Counted from the stretch's first letter, positions 23,073 through 36,299 are shown. The stretch is DNA of 64,000 nucleotides from Sipunculus nudus (GCA_026874595.1 CM049318.1:25632956-25696955), one strand, 5' to 3'. A program made the numbers and translations. The notes: generated by a model not told the origin, from the letters alone.

Positions 23073-23930
23073 TTAAAGACCAGATATTTTTGAGAATGAT
23101 GATAATAATTTCATGAGTTTAAATGCTGAATTTTCATCTCTAATTAGAGCTGTTAAGTCATCTGCGTTAAGTACGCATTTTAGAATATTCGTGTTATTTA
23201 AAGGGATTCCCTTAATTTGATTATTCTGTCGTATTTTCTCTGCTAATATTTCAATACAGATAATAAATATATATGGGGATAGTGGATCCCCTTGACGCAC
23301 TCCTCTCTCTACTAAGAAATAACCTGAGGAGTATCCATTGTTCATTATACATGAACTTATGTTAGTGTAAAAAAGTTTGACCCATGATATTAAATTTTCT
23401 CCAAAATTAAATAATTTCAAAACCTCTATCATATAATTCCATTCCAATGAATCAAAAGCTTTTTCAAAATCCACACTGAGAAGTATCCCTTGTTGATCTA
23501 TTATCTTAAAATATTCTATTGTGTCTAAAATTGTTCTAAATGCTTCCCCTATATATCTGCCTTTAATAAAACCATGTTGATCTGAACTAATAATTGAAGG
23601 TAGAGTTTTCTTTATTCTTTCTGCAATAACCTTGGATGCAATTTTATGGTCATTATTTAGAAGAGAAATTGGTCTCCAGTTTTTTATCAATAATCTGTCT
23701 TTACCTTTTTTATCAATAAGTGTTATCACAGACTGCTTTTGAGAGGGAGACATTTCCCCAAAATGAAGTGATTTATTCAATGTGTTAATAAGTAAAGGAC
23801 CTATTTTTTTCCAAAAATATTTATAAAATTCTATAGTTAATCAAACATTTCCGGGAGACATTATTTTTTAAAATATTTAATTATATTTTCACATTCTCCT
23901 TATGTTATTGGTCCCTAACATAGCTGTTTT
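23073..23930 (-). pseudogene. L1 ORF2 reverse transcriptase core
   Basis: An open stretch, 23780-23073, carries the RT blocks in order: IKNWRPISLLNNDHKIASKV, DQHGFIKGR, LLSVDFEKAFDSLEWNYM (first catalytic Asp), GVRQGDPLSPYIFI, and CVLNADDLTALI. The last block keeps the two catalytic Asp residues but has Asn where F/Y-A-D-D normally has an aromatic. Length is only that of the core; the frame breaks on both sides. L1 RT copies L1 RNA at the nicked target. Confidence 0.85.
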
Positions 23931-24212
23931 TCTTCTATTAACAATTTTGTTATGGTCGAATTATCAAAAGAATATCGAGCCTCCAAAGAATTTAATTCTT
24001 CATTCTTACTTTTATAAAGAATAGCATAAAATTTTTAGAATGATCCAGGATACCTTTTTCACTTGTAACAATAAAGCCTGATTCTTATTTAAATTACCGA
24101 ATATGTTTCCTATTGCCATTTCTTTTCTCCAATTGATAGATGTGTCTTGTACTTCTCTCTCCATATTCTCTCCATCTAACTTTAGCTCAAAAAATGGTCC
24201 TTTCTGCTCGTT

Positions 24213-24530
24213 TCATTTCAATATTATCTTCTCTTTGATATCAACATATTCTTCATTATTAGTTCCTTTACTTTCTAATGTTTTCAATCTCTCCATTAAT
24301 GTATAATAATGCTGATCTGTTTCTTGTTTAGATTTCTTTGCAAATATAATGGTTTCCTTCCTCATATAATACTTAATCATTTCCCATTCGTTTCTACGAT
24401 CCATATCTGATAACTCATCAAGCCATATGTCCAATTTTTCATTCATTAATTTTATATAATGTGCCCCTTGTAACAGGGCATTATTTAATTTCCAATATCC
24501 CTTCCCTCGGTCTTCCCTCGGTGAAAGATT
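24213..24530 (-). pseudogene. L1 ORF2 linker between endonuclease and RT
   Basis: KGYWKLNNALLQGAHYIKLM leads into a charged helical stretch (KQETDQHYYTLMERLKTLES). This is the same segment as in the scrap at 9.19-9.85 kb, confirming both as one LINE lineage. Confidence 0.6.
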
Positions 24531-24589
24531 TTATAGATTCATTCCTTAATCTCAATATGTCTACAAGTGTCCAGTCCACTCTGATATTA

Positions 24590-25095
24590 TATCTTTTAAA
24601 TCATCAACTGATTTAGCTTTGACAATTTGTCTACCACCACATTTATCAATATAATCTAAAACAATATTAAAATCTCCTCTTAATATCAAATGCATGTCCT
24701 GAGTTATCCCATAATGTACTAATGTATCTCTAATTCTCTTAAAGAAAATAACTTGTTTGCTTTCAAGGTTTGGTGCATAGATAAATAATATGGTCTTGAA
24801 TTAAAGTTTCTAGAAAAAGTAATCTACCTTCATTGTCTTTAAGCATTCTGATAATTTCATAATCCAAACCTGATTTAAAAGTACAGCTATTCCTCTACTA
24901 TGACTGCTGCCATGGTTATATATTATATTTCCTCCCCACTCATTCCTCCATTGTCGTTCGACTATCTTTGTACTGTATGTTTCTTGTAAGTATATTATGT
25001 GGGCCTTGGTTTTTCGTGCCCTTTTCGTGTAAAGACACATCTCTTTTTTTTAAGTTGTTTAGACCCCTAACATTTAATGTAGCTACTTAAATTCT
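24590..25095 (-). pseudogene. L1 ORF2 endonuclease (AP-type) remnant
   Basis: Minus-strand text begins ATLNVRGLNNLKKRD near 25090, the standard N-terminus of L1/Tx1 endonucleases, and after a frame change gives AHIIYLQETYSTKIVERQWR, holding the catalytic LQET(H/Y) glutamate, then WGGNIIYNHGSSHSRGIAVL. Further text toward 24600 is broken by stops. Family role: nicks the target DNA to prime reverse transcription. Confidence 0.7.
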
Positions 25096-25099
25096 TGGA

Positions 25100-26225
25100 A
25101 ACTTTTCGAATTTCTAAATTAGTCATATATTCCTGCATAGCACAAAAAAACAGTAAATAGATTCAATATATATATCTTCCATTATCTGGAAGAGTATATA
25201 TAGAATTACAAAGTACCTAGCATTATTTCTTGTTATACTGGCAATTATCAGCATTCTGATCAGTTGAACTAAAATGCTGTACCAATCTATACTAGTCAAA
25301 CCGCTAAATGATATACTGTTAAACAACAACGGGTCCACATATTCATCTATTAGTGTTGTATAAAAAATTCAATTGAAACAAACTTACATGATTAAAGATA
25401 ATATTAACAAAAGAACATTTGTTCATTACCTTTATCAGCTGAGTAGAATCATGGTTAACAACTATGTCAGCATGGTAACAGGTCGCCATTGTCTCGCATG
25501 CACCAATCCATGCAAAAGTTATAATAGTACTACTACTAATAACCCTGATCATAAATCGTTGTAAAATTAGAATGCTCATACTCGGTTCAAAACATTAACA
25601 CCAAACACATACATATCTGACAATAAATACACAAACCTCGTGAGTGTACCTACCTACGTCTGTTAAACTCGCATTCATGACATTAGCGAGCGAAAATAGG
25701 AACAGCGCACTCACACAAAACGGAAAAATATATCACCGGCTGGAATGTGTAGGTCCTCGAAAGCACATGTTTCGCTGGACCCACCATTCTATTATATTTC
25801 AGCCAATCAGAAACGCATAACATTTAAAGCTGACTTGGTATTTGTTCCTTCATGCGTACCTGCTTTAATTATAACCAACGCTCAGGTGCTTCCAAGAAAA
25901 TCCATAAGGCCCTTTTGGGGCGCGTATCAAAATAAGTTATGGGAAAAACGTGTTGTAAATAACTTTGATATTCAATATCTATGACAATTTCACATAGCAT
26001 ATAAATGAAATACATTCACACCAAGTTCTATGTAATTGGTAGCATCAGCCGATCTAAAATGAATATTCGGTAGAAACTTTAAAGAGAATCCATACACAAC
26101 ATGGCCAATTATTAAAATGGTTAAAGTTTATAGCCTTATAATAATTTCAACATTGTTGAATGGTTCCCATAAAGCTGCTTTCAGTTCACTAAATGTCTTT
26201 AGTGTCTTTAATGTCTTTAATGTCC
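25100..26225. other. Unassigned spacer inside L1
   Basis: Between L1 ORF1 and ORF2. Much longer than a usual inter-ORF spacer and without recognisable L1 text; possibly a later insertion. No other feature seen. Confidence 0.35.
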
Positions 26226-26229
26226 CTGA

Positions 26230-27162
26230 ATGTCCACGTGCTTTCCGTCAATTATAAGTTTCCCCCGATAGAATGTTGCTTTCAGTCCGTCATTGTATGC
26301 ATCACGCATTTGCGTATGAACTTTTGAGTTCATAGTTCGTCTTTGTTAGATCTTCTAAGATCTTTATTTGCCCGTCTCTGTTAAGATGGGTTTTGGCCGC
26401 TTTTTAAAACTGCATTCCGGTCTATCCTTTTAACAAACCACAATAATATGGTGTTGTTTATTAGAAACAAATTTGCCAGTGCGGTGCGCATTTTCAATAT
26501 TGCTTTCAATTTCGCTGACTGAGAGTTCTCCCAGTAACCGCTTTTCTGTTAACAGCCGAGCCGCTACTTTCACGCAATTTTCTCCTCTATCTTCACCAAG
26601 TCCCGCTATGCGAATATTAAATTCTCTCGAATACCTTTCCAATTCTTTATTTTTCTCCACATCTCTATTTTTGTTTCTTTCAGTTCTCTTTCTAGGTTTT
26701 TCGAATTTTCTTGATACCGTTCACTTCTGATACTAATTTTTGTTTCTCTTCTGACATTTTTTCTACCTTCTCTTTATACTCGTCTGCCTGGTTCTGTGAG
26801 AATTGAAGGCTATGGGTTAACTGGGTTAATTCCTCTTCGTTATTGTCAGTGTTCTGCTTTAATTCCCTGAATTTTGTGTCAATTTCCTCACTGAGCGAAA
26901 TTCTGAGCGTGTCTATGGCACCAATAATAGTCTTTTTAAATATGTTCAGTTTTCTATCAATATCTGTATATTGAAGAGAAACAAGCTCACCTTCTGTCCG
27001 TCTTTCCCCAGCTTCCACCATGACTGTCTCTGTGGAGCTAGTTTCCCTACTTGGTGAACAAGACCTTCCTTTTCCCTCAGTTACCAAATATTTTTGTATA
27101 CTGTCCATTTGCTTTTTATTCCTAGTTTCCATTGACTGTGTGAGATAATTTGAAGTAAACAA
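26230..27162 (-). pseudogene. L1 ORF1 (RNA-binding protein), frameshifted
   Basis: 27162-26692 encodes a hydrophilic N-terminus and a coiled coil rich in E, K and Q (for example SLSEEIDTKFRELKQNTDNN and EYKEKVEKMSEEKQKLVSEV). After a frame change, 26660-26430 gives YSREFNIRIAGLGEDRGENC, the RRM-like core of L1 ORF1p. The C-terminal text near 26300 (IKILEDLTKTNYELKSSY) is the expected last domain. ORF1p coats L1 RNA. Frameshifts near 26690 and 26430 and stops near the end make it a pseudogene. Confidence 0.75.
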
Positions 27163-28664
27163 GTCTTTTTAATGTGCCCAGTCGAAGGCCCTAAAACACG
27201 TCCGTTCAGCTCAGCATGCCAACCGGAAGTCACAAATTTATTATTGAAAGCCACTGAAACGATCCTTTACAATCGGACTAGTGCGGGGTCATAAGGGCAC
27301 TTTTAAGGAAACAATCGATGTGCTCCTGGTCTCGACAGAACAGAAGTCGCTCATTTAGATATTATTAGACCTGTGTAGCATTTCATCAAGCACAATCACC
27401 AATAGCTGATGACTGTACTTTCTAGAATGGGTTTTTCGTATAAAGGGCTAAAATGTTTTCAATTCTACCGAATGAACCGTTCGAAAGCATGCATACATGC
27501 AAGAGCAGGTTCATATGAATGCACTGCCTCAGTGAATATTCCTCCCACCAGTTTTATTTACACAACACACTCTATTGACAACTACATTGGTAGGTTTATA
27601 ATATAATTTTAAAATGATTGAATCATCGACAGTAATACAGGCTAGGAGCTGTGCAAAGAAAATTACAATTACAGGTAAAAGGACATTTGAACTTATGTAT
27701 GACAGCATCGTGGATTTTATGTAGTAAACCAACTTGAGTGTTAGTTGGGAGACTTTACGAGCCAGTAAATTTTGTTTTGCAGAGCCGAAACTGAATTAAA
27801 AAAAGTCCAAAGTTAGGGTTTGACAGGAATGTCCTTGCCCTAAAAGACAGCGAGATGTCATCGGTTTTTTAACAGAAGACAGCTGGGTGGACAAAAGGAC
27901 AAAACGACAAAATTACTAGGACTTCATGTTACAACATGAAAGAGTGCTGGGGAGTTCAAGCGCTGACTCTCTGTGGAGTAGGGGCGAAGAATACCCATTG
28001 AGACAAAACAGCACGGGAGATAAGGGGTAATGGGGATCAAAAGCTAAGCTGCTAAACTCTTAGGCTTTGAAGGTCAACAATAAAGGCCTGCTCCCGAAAG
28101 TATAAGACGCGTAAATCAGGTGATAGAGCAGACGTTCCTGGGACTTGAGAAATTGGCTAGCTTGCAGGATAAAACGAAGGCTATTGCTAATGTTATATAT
28201 CATCAGTGAAAACAATGGGCTGGAAACACGGACTGAATGATTAAAAACACTTCTGTGAAGACACTTGAAAACGAAAACAATGAGAAGGAAAAGATATCGA
28301 GATTGAAAAGGACAATAGATTACCGTGGCACTCATGGTAATCCGCACTCGTGAAATAAGGTCGGTACAAGTATAAAGAAAAATTGCATAATCAGGCTAAT
28401 CAACCCTTGAGAAAGCAGACCTCAGTCTTTGTTCGAGAAGAATTAAGAAACGGGTAAGAAAGAAAATACATCTTAAAAAGAATGGCAGTAGCAGATGACA
28501 TATATTAATAATGAATTGTTTTTTTAGGGCTTACCGCCTCAATTATTTGAATGCTTGCATAGCTTCAACAATGGACACATCTGCAGAAAACCATTCTGTT
28601 TTCTGACTACGTTACAGGATAGTGTCATAGGATGGCTCTAATATTACGTCCTGGTGTTAACCTG

Positions 28665-28925
28665 GCTTCGTGACTACTGCGGGCCTTGGGTGTGTAATCG
28701 GCCCAGTTCTGTCATACCACCGAAGAACCCTCGAAAGGTGTACTCCTTTGTTAGTGAAACATGGCCGTTGGGTACGGCTTTTCCATAAAACCTGAAGAGC
28801 TTGCACTCTGGATAGAGAAAAATCTCATCGCCTCAGCTAAGTTGCGAACTCACGACCTTCCAGTTTTGAGTCGTGATCAACCTCTGCGACACAGAAGCCG
28901 GGACACAAATGAAGTTAAAACATGC
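28665..28925 (-). mobile_element. tRNA-derived SINE, copy 1
   Basis: On the minus strand GGCTTCTGTGTCGCAGAGG resembles an A box and GGTCGTGAGTTCGCAAC a B box about 35 bases later. The body shares CC(C/A)AACGG..., GAGGGTTCTTCGGTG and ATTACACACC.AAGG with a plus-strand copy at 54330-54535, so it is a dispersed family of about 250 bp. It sits inside segmental unit 1 and is absent from unit 2. Confidence 0.65.
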
Positions 28926-29579
28926 ATTAGTCATGACAAAAGGAATATTGTCATTTTGTTTTAGATAACTTCTAATTTTTTAACCATTTAAAACATTTAA
29001 AATATTAAATATTTTTGAGTCAACGAAATACAAACACTGATTATGTTTACCTTTGTGATCAAGATTCCTTTAATGGAGACTATGTTGCAAAAACCTGGAA
29101 CCATGCAATGCAGTCTACCTGCTGGGTATGTCGCTTCAGAAAACTATGGACTACGTTAAAGAAACATAGAAGAATAATTTAAAAAGTATTTGTAGAACTA
29201 TTACTAAAGTATGATTATGTAAATTTTATAAATTTTAGAGGCCTAAATGCATGCACAGATAACGTTATATTGAAATTGATGCATATGAAGGTTACTTTTT
29301 CACGTTGCCTAGAAAATCGAAAGAAAATACAACAAACAGATAGGGATTTTATTGAAGCACTTATGTTTAACTTTAAACATACATGTTTTGAATGGCAGAT
29401 TACAACATGATTATTAGGGAGACCTAACTAACATGTTAAAACGGGATACATCAGTGATAGATTACACTAAAGTTAGTCCTTATATTTTCGTGCATACATG
29501 TATGATGGGGCAAAATTATGTTTACAGTTTTCATCGTGTAGGTCACAGTTTACTATGGCCGGGCTAATATAATATATTC

Positions 29580-30790
29580 TAAGGTAATAATTAAGGTATA
29601 CTAACATTTTTTTTGTATATCAGGCTGATTTATCATCTGGTATTCTTCATGTCCTTTATTGGCTTATCTTTTGTATGGTAACATAACAGCTGCCTGCAAT
29701 CCTTGTATTATTCAGACAGTCGACAAGGGTGTCACTTTTGTGTCTTTAAAGCTTTTTGTATCATATGTATCCACCACATGCTACTTCTTCAGTTTAGTTC
29801 TTTCCTTCGAAATATCAGGAAACATAACAAAATAACCACAGATGCCATGATATTTAATGGTAATGATGTTTTCTCCATGAAAAAAAAACTACTGAAACAT
29901 TATTACTACGGTCCATTGCCTAGCGGTTGAAGCTGGATCAGAAATTGCTTATATTTTTAATCCGGATGTGGACCGTAATACAAGACTAGCAGCAAATACT
30001 CATGGATGCCTATGGCTTTCGAAGAGTTATGTCATACGATTTCGCCCAGGGTGGTGCAATTCAGACATGGGATTAGACAGACGTATGTGTATGAATGAAG
30101 AAAACACCTACTGAATATAATATATTAAATAACTTTGACCAAGTATAAACCAAGAGTTATCGAGCTGCCACATATTCGATAATAATATCTAGACTAAAAA
30201 AAAAATATTGCAACGGTCGGTAATATTGTTCTTGGTATACAGTCAATATGAATAATTAGCCATTGTAAAAACAGCCGACAAACTACTGTTAAAATCAACA
30301 ATACACTCAGCTTATTATACGAATATACTCACTGTTCTATTTTTGTGATTTACCTGAAATTGGGAATTTTTAGATAATTGATGTAACAAAGCTTATATTT
30401 ATTTAGAAACTGTCTTATCAAAACATTATCGTATATAACAGCGTAAGCATCTTGGCTAACTCAATCCCAGACTTGTATTCGGGGTGGGAACAAAAGCATT
30501 TTCCGGCCATTCCCGATTATTCTTACAAGACAAACAATGTATTTCAGGTTTGGTTGACAAATCTAGATGAAAACGTTGGAAAGAAGGTCGCTAGGACAAT
30601 CAGGTTACGCAGGTGTTAAGTCATAAGAATTGTAAAGTCAAAGCGTGTATTGTAACAACATATGTACAAATAAACTAGTGTCCAAAGTAGAGTGCGAATG
30701 ATAACTGACTGGACTATATATACTCGATTCAAAACTGACCTTTCGGATTGAAGTTATACTTCAGAATATTCTGCTAACCACAAAATATAC
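29580..30790 (+). repeat. 1.2-kb tandem repeat, copy B (start of duplication unit 2)
   Basis: Begins with the same sequence as unit 1 (GGTATACTAACA...TTATTCAGACAGTCG). Its end (GACTTGTATTCGGGGTGGGAACA, GGTTTGGTTGACAAA, AATAAACTAGTGTCC) is repeated at the end of copy C about 1.2 kb later. Confidence 0.65.
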
Positions 30791-31914
30791 TGCGACATAT
30801 ATACAAAACTAATGGTCCACATGTTCCAAAGCATGTTTTTTTATCATTTCAGATGTTTTCTGAAGCCGGTGAATTGAAAATCTTATGAATGTAGATCTTA
30901 TTATTTTGCAGGTCAAACCAATTGTCACATTTGATTTCCTGTGTGCATACCCGCAAAACGTTGGCCAGATTCCGTTTACAAGTTTTTTTTCCAAAGTGTT
31001 GTAGGTCATGATATATAAAGATTTACCTGTAATCATGTTGTCTCAAGTGAGTCTCATGGAATAATTACAAACAAAGCTTTGCTTATCAGGATGATATAGC
31101 AACCGATACGTATGCTGACATTCATGTGCCTGTCTGATGTAACATAAAAGATACATGTAATAGAAACCAATACGGCTATCAACATGATTCTCCTGACATT
31201 ATTCACCACCTCAACGAGCTGCAAAATGTCATTCTGTAAGGACGGTCTTAAATGAATTTGCATGATGTATCTACTGCAAACGGAGATTTATTTACCTATG
31301 AGACATAATTTCATACATATGAACTCTTGCCGTTCACGTTTGTCGTAATAACACTCCGAGACTCTTTTTAATTATAATTTTAAATTCTAGATACCATGAT
31401 AATATCAGATACCACGACATTGTAGTATTGGAGAGGCTGTTAGCAAAGAAATGAAACTGATATCTGGACGGTGGACTGTAATAAAAATTACTGAAATTCT
31501 GTTTAATCATTAAAAACGACCTCCGCTTGTCATACGAATATAGACACTGTCGTATTTTTGTACCTTATTTTTAATTGAGGACACAACCACAGGATAATTG
31601 ATGTGTTTCCCCAAAACTTAAAGCATTAGCTTTTATGACAGCGTAGCCAGTATGATACATTTTATGCGAGACTTGTATGCGGGGTGGGGACATAAAGATT
31701 TTCTCGACCATTCCCGCATTTTCTTAAAAGGTAAAGCAAGATATTCTAGGTTTGGTTGGCCAGGCAAGATGACGATCGTTATGACATAGCTACGCAGGTT
31801 AAGTCAAAACAATTGTCCAGTCAAAAGTGTTTATTAAAACAGGATATGTACTGATAAACTAGTGTTCATTGTAGGGGACGACAGGGAATGGACTTGAGAG
31901 AAAGTATATACATG

Positions 31915-31994
<80 letters not shown>

Positions 31995-31995
31995 A
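30791..31995 (+). repeat. 1.2-kb tandem repeat, copy C
   Basis: Contains CAGATGTTTTCTGAAGCCGG, GGATGATATAGCAACCGATA and the shared tail GACTTGTATGCGGGGTGGGG. It aligns at its start with copy D and at its end with copy B, and finishes in a TA microsatellite (31914-31992). Confidence 0.65.
31914..31992. repeat. (TA)n microsatellite
   Basis: Nearly 80 bases of TA with two small interruptions at the junction of copies C and D. Confidence 0.9.
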
Positions 31996-34900
31996 TTAAG
32001 GCCATAGCATGCCATAGCTTACCACATTTTACACATGTTACAAGAGCAAGTTCACAAATATATCAGATGTTTTCTGACTCCGGCAAATGGTTACTCTTTT
32101 AATGCACCTCCTGTAATTTTTCAGGTCAGAACACTTGCCATATTTAAATTCCCGCGTGCAAAGAAGCATGGCAGATTCAACATTCCGTGTACAAGTGTTT
32201 GCCAAAATACTGCAGGTCATTACTTTTGATCGTGTATTCTCAGGTAAGATTCATGGTATCTTTACAAAAAGGCTTTGAATGTAAGGATGATATATCAGCG
32301 ACACTCATGCTAACATTTTTGTGCATGTCTGATATAACATAAAGGCTTCATGCAATCGGAACCGGTTTTTCCTGGTCTTATTAACGACGTTAACGAGCTT
32401 GGGAATGTCGTTTTAGAGCCAGCGGTGGTCTGTGTGGTCTGTGTGCCTAATGCAAACGGATCTTTATTATTTACCTGTTGTACCTGAGTTCATACATATG
32501 AACTTCAGCCATCCATGTTTGGGTTCACGACTCCCAGAGACAGACTTTCATAAAGCTAAGGCTGTTCGCAAAGAAATGAAATTGATTTCGATATTCGTGG
32601 ACTGTAATGAGGACAAGGGCTGTAAAAAAGGCGAATGAAACCTAATAGGTAATACCGAACGACTCATAATATTTCTTTAATGATGGATGATTATATTACA
32701 AACGAACAATCAAATCACTTCTCATGATGTTTACCTTAGCTGTGTGTTGTTAAATTTTGAAAGGCTACACGGGGTACGGGAATTCCGAAAAATAGCAAGG
32801 TGATATGTTTGTATTGCCTCCACGTACATTTTAAACAATTTATCTGACCACATATTCTTTTCGTGTAATCTAATGTTATGGACATCAAATTAAGTGCCTG
32901 GATAGGAATTATAAGTTTATTGGCTTAGAATGAATAAATTAACCATAGGATATGAATGAAAGGTCTTCACTAGACTTTGAAGAATTGTGGGGAATTAAAT
33001 TCAAGATAGTAGATTTATATTGATTATTATGAACCAAGTTCACCTTTAAACACAGTTTAATGTTTGAAAGGCCATTCAGTACTTCGAATGGTAACATACA
33101 GTCGAACCTCTAATAGTGGGCTTTCATATAAAGTGGGCAGCACTATAAAATGAGCAGTTCGGGCAGTCCAATTATTTTTTCTCTTTATTATTACTTTACT
33201 ATTTTCACATTGGTTTGTATACCCATGTAGATGTTCAAACAGATTGCATTGAAAAAATCATATATCTTTGAGTACAGGACTTGTTCCCTTTTCCCTTTAA
33301 ATGACTTTCCTTAAATTATTAATAAAAAATCATTCGTTCGAAAATGTTTAAAAGAATTAACACCCAGTAGAAAAGTTGGCATTTAATTCCAAGCTATTTG
33401 AGAATGTACTTGCAAAGCACCTCAACAAACATATAATTATTGAAATTCACTTATTTTCCGTCCCTACAGTTAGACTTGTGCGTCTTTTAAATGCAAAATT
33501 GATATGCTCTTGGTCTTGACAGAAAAGAGCAGGTATTTTAGTAATTTAGGTACAATTAGGCCTGTGAACCATGAGATACGCTCAATCATTAAATGCCATT
33601 GACTGTACTCCCTAGAATTGGTTTGTCCCATTTACAATGGTGAAATAGTTTTAATTATAAATTATGTACCTTACAAAACCGTTCATTCCTATGCAGTGCC
33701 TCAGCGATTAGTCCTCATACCAATTTTATTTACACCACTCACTGCATTGACTACTGAGTGCGCAGGGCATATAATATCAGTTTGAAATGATTGAGTTACT
33801 CGGTCATCTTACTGGACTCTAACACATGGTAAGAGCTCTCCTAAGAAAATGTGCAAACTGCAAAAAAGTGTACTATTCTATGGCATAGGTGTGGTCTTTA
33901 TGAAATATACAAAAATCCCGCTATTTAACTTTTAAGCTTTAAAGGACTCCAATAAAGGCGTGCTTTTCACATGTCGGTAACACGTAAATCGCGGCATAGA
34001 GTAGACGTTCCTGGCACTGACGATGTTAATATACAGATTTTGTCAAAACCTGCCACTTAGAAAAGCTATATTCAAAGATTACAAGTAACTTTTAGTACAC
34101 AGCAATCTGAAACAAATCGAAATGTAATTACAATGAACCTACACGGTATGAAAACCATTTCTGAATCGAGTGTTTCATGGGCCATGATGCTCAGCTGAAT
34201 TCAAAAAGCCATGAACAATGGGTAAAATGACTCCCAGAGTACTCAAAATTATGCATTTTGACAATTAGATTCAATTTTGAGCTTAGATTCAGTGACCTTA
34301 TTCTACATCATGCTGCTACTTACTGTGCCCATCTGACTAATAGAGTGTAAAATCATGGTTATTTACACAGCTTGCAGAAAATAGGTCAGAGTGACATTAT
34401 TTCTGAGTTCCAAGGGATTTTTTTTACCAACCTCAGAAAAATCAGGTTAAATTTTCGGACAAACGGTTACAGTTTGTGCCTCATCACTGGGTGCTTAAAA
34501 ATATTGTGTTCGGTCCGTGATTCGTAAAATATAGATCGCCATGACCTAATTTCAGGTTTCCAAGTAGATTTGCCTAGAAACAACCTTTAAGCACAGTTAG
34601 AAGTTTCTAGGTCTAACAGCTACAGTTTGTAAGCTATAAATAGTCAGACAGCTTCCTTTGAAGTTCTGAAAATAAAGGAAAAAGGGTAAAACTTTAAAAC
34701 ATAAGGTTGCACCGTAAGTCTACAGGAACTGATTAAACTCTCCATGATAAATAAGCATGCGAAGTATCATGGCGATCAATGCATAATTTATTCTGTTATT
34801 GGAGCTTTTGTGTCAAATTTTTGATTATTTTGGGAGTTTTTAAGAGCCCCAAACCTCACAGAACATGGGTAACGGTGACCTAATTTCAGGTTTCAAAGGC

Positions 34901-36075
34901 GATTTTAGGGACCTCACTGAACATGAGGTAAGAAGATTCTGGTCAAACGGTTATAATTTGTGCCCAATTTGATTCACTGGGTGCTTAAAACCATGTTTTA
35001 GGATCGTAGAGGTTACCAAAACCTAATTTCAGATTTTCAAGTAGATTTGCCAGGGAATTCCCTGGAAGTACAGACAAAAGTTTCTAGGTCTAACATTTTC
35101 GGTTTTGCCCTATAAACAGCCAGATCTCTTCAATTAAAAATCCAAAAATTCAAAAAGATATGTAGCTCATAGGATATAGTTAACGCTGACCTTTTTTCAG
35201 GTTTCCAAGCCGATTTTCTTGGATCATCAAGTTATAAGATTCTAGGTCCGACTGTTACAATTTGTGCCCTATTAACGGACAACCGCTTAATTTGAAGGTC
35301 TCAAAATAGAGAGAAATGCGTAAAAATGTACAGTTTGACTTTTCTAGGCTTAACGGTTAAGAGTTGTGCCCTGTAAACGGCCAGACGGCCGGGCAAAGTG
35401 TGATCGTTTTAGCTCTGATGAGCTCATTTCTGAAATGATATATAACGTTAATTCAAACATGGGCAAGACATGCTGACCGGTATATCAATGATTTTATGTT
35501 CTCTCAAAAGGTACGTAATGTACGTTCTCATGTTAAATGTGTGCGCTCTCTATTTAAGAAGGTAATAATTAAATATGTCAACAAACATTATGACTATATT
35601 TACAGATTTTTTATTAATAATAATAATTTTATTTGGGTGACTTTAATAATTTAATTTTGTTAATAATATTGTCATGGTTGTGGTGTATGTTGCTCCGGAA
35701 TACATGTATTTTAAAATCACGTTGAATAAAACATAAAATTACAATTTCAAAATACTTGTAGAACTATTGATAAAATATGATAATGTACATGTCATTATTT
35801 GAAAGACCTAATAGCTAGAATTGATTAACTGCAAGATTATGTGGATGACAACACCATACATTACTTTGAAATTGATGCATGTAATAGTGACTTTTCCAGG
35901 TTGCCTAGAAAATCAAGAAAACATACAACGAACAAATCGGGATTTTCATTGCAAAAGTTATGTTCAAACATACATTTAATTGCTCGATTACAACCAGATT
36001 AGGCGTGGAAGCTAACTTGTATGTCGATACAGAAAGCATCAGCAATAAATTATACTGAGAGACCTTAAATTTTTC
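31996..36075 (+). repeat. Segmental duplication unit 2, long copy D
   Basis: Starts with CAGATGTTTTCTGACTCCGG and follows unit 1 block by block to about 36.07 kb. It lacks the L1 and the SINE of unit 1 but holds an insertion of the 340-bp satellite at 34.2-35.4 kb. No coding region recognised. Confidence 0.7.
34210..35440 (-). repeat. 340-bp satellite array, inverted relative to 5.3-6.85 kb
   Basis: Several degenerate units. GACCTAATTTCAGGTTTCCAA recurs near 34540, 34880, 35025 and 35190, and TATTAACGGACAACCGC near 35270 is the reverse complement of the GTCCGTTAAC landmark. It interrupts segmental copy D. Confidence 0.7.
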
Positions 36076-36299
36076 GTCATGGTTTGCTTTAAAGTAAAAT
36101 TTTCTCATAAACCACACCGTAATTCTCCAAATTCGGTCAGGGGTTTTGGCTCATTTCTTAAAGTTTTTCTGTGTAGCCTTGTCTTAAATGTGAATTTCTA
36201 ACAAATACATATTACACCCATATATACGAATTAGCTAAAGGTTAATGGGTGATTTGGATTAATTTCTCTGGTAATATGAACCCGAGTCGTCGAGGTTAC

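Larger units (their letters stand above)
21361..27231 (-). mobile_element. Nearly full-length, decayed L1-type LINE
   Basis: About 5.9 kb on the minus strand with ORF1 at the right, ORF2 endonuclease, reverse transcriptase and a C-terminal zinc-knuckle-like region toward the left. The flanks carry an imperfect direct repeat (ACAAATTTTATATTATTA near 21343, ACAAATTTATTATTG near 27232). Together these match the uninterrupted sequence in duplication unit 2 near 33430, so this is a target-primed insertion into unit 1. Several frameshifts and stops interrupt both ORFs, so it is inactive. About 1.1 kb between the ORFs (25.1-26.2 kb) shows no L1 homology that I recognise. Confidence 0.8.
19890..29570 (+). 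repeat. Segmental duplication, unit 1 (interrupted by L1 and SINE)
   Basis: Colinear similarity with 29580-36075. Shared anchors: GGTATACTAAC / TTATTCAGACAGTCG at the start, GGATGATATATC...GACACTC, ATCCATCCAGGTTTGTCG, ACATACAGTC(A/G)AACCT..GTGGGC near 21040 and 33100, TTTATTTACACAACACACTC near 27560 and 33725, and TAGAGCAGACGTTCCTGG near 28122 and 34000. The final block (AAATTGATGCAT...GTTGCCTAGAAAATC) is near 29270 and 35870. Divergence is high. The unit is split at 21360/27231 by an L1 and near 28670-28920 by a SINE. Confidence 0.75.
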
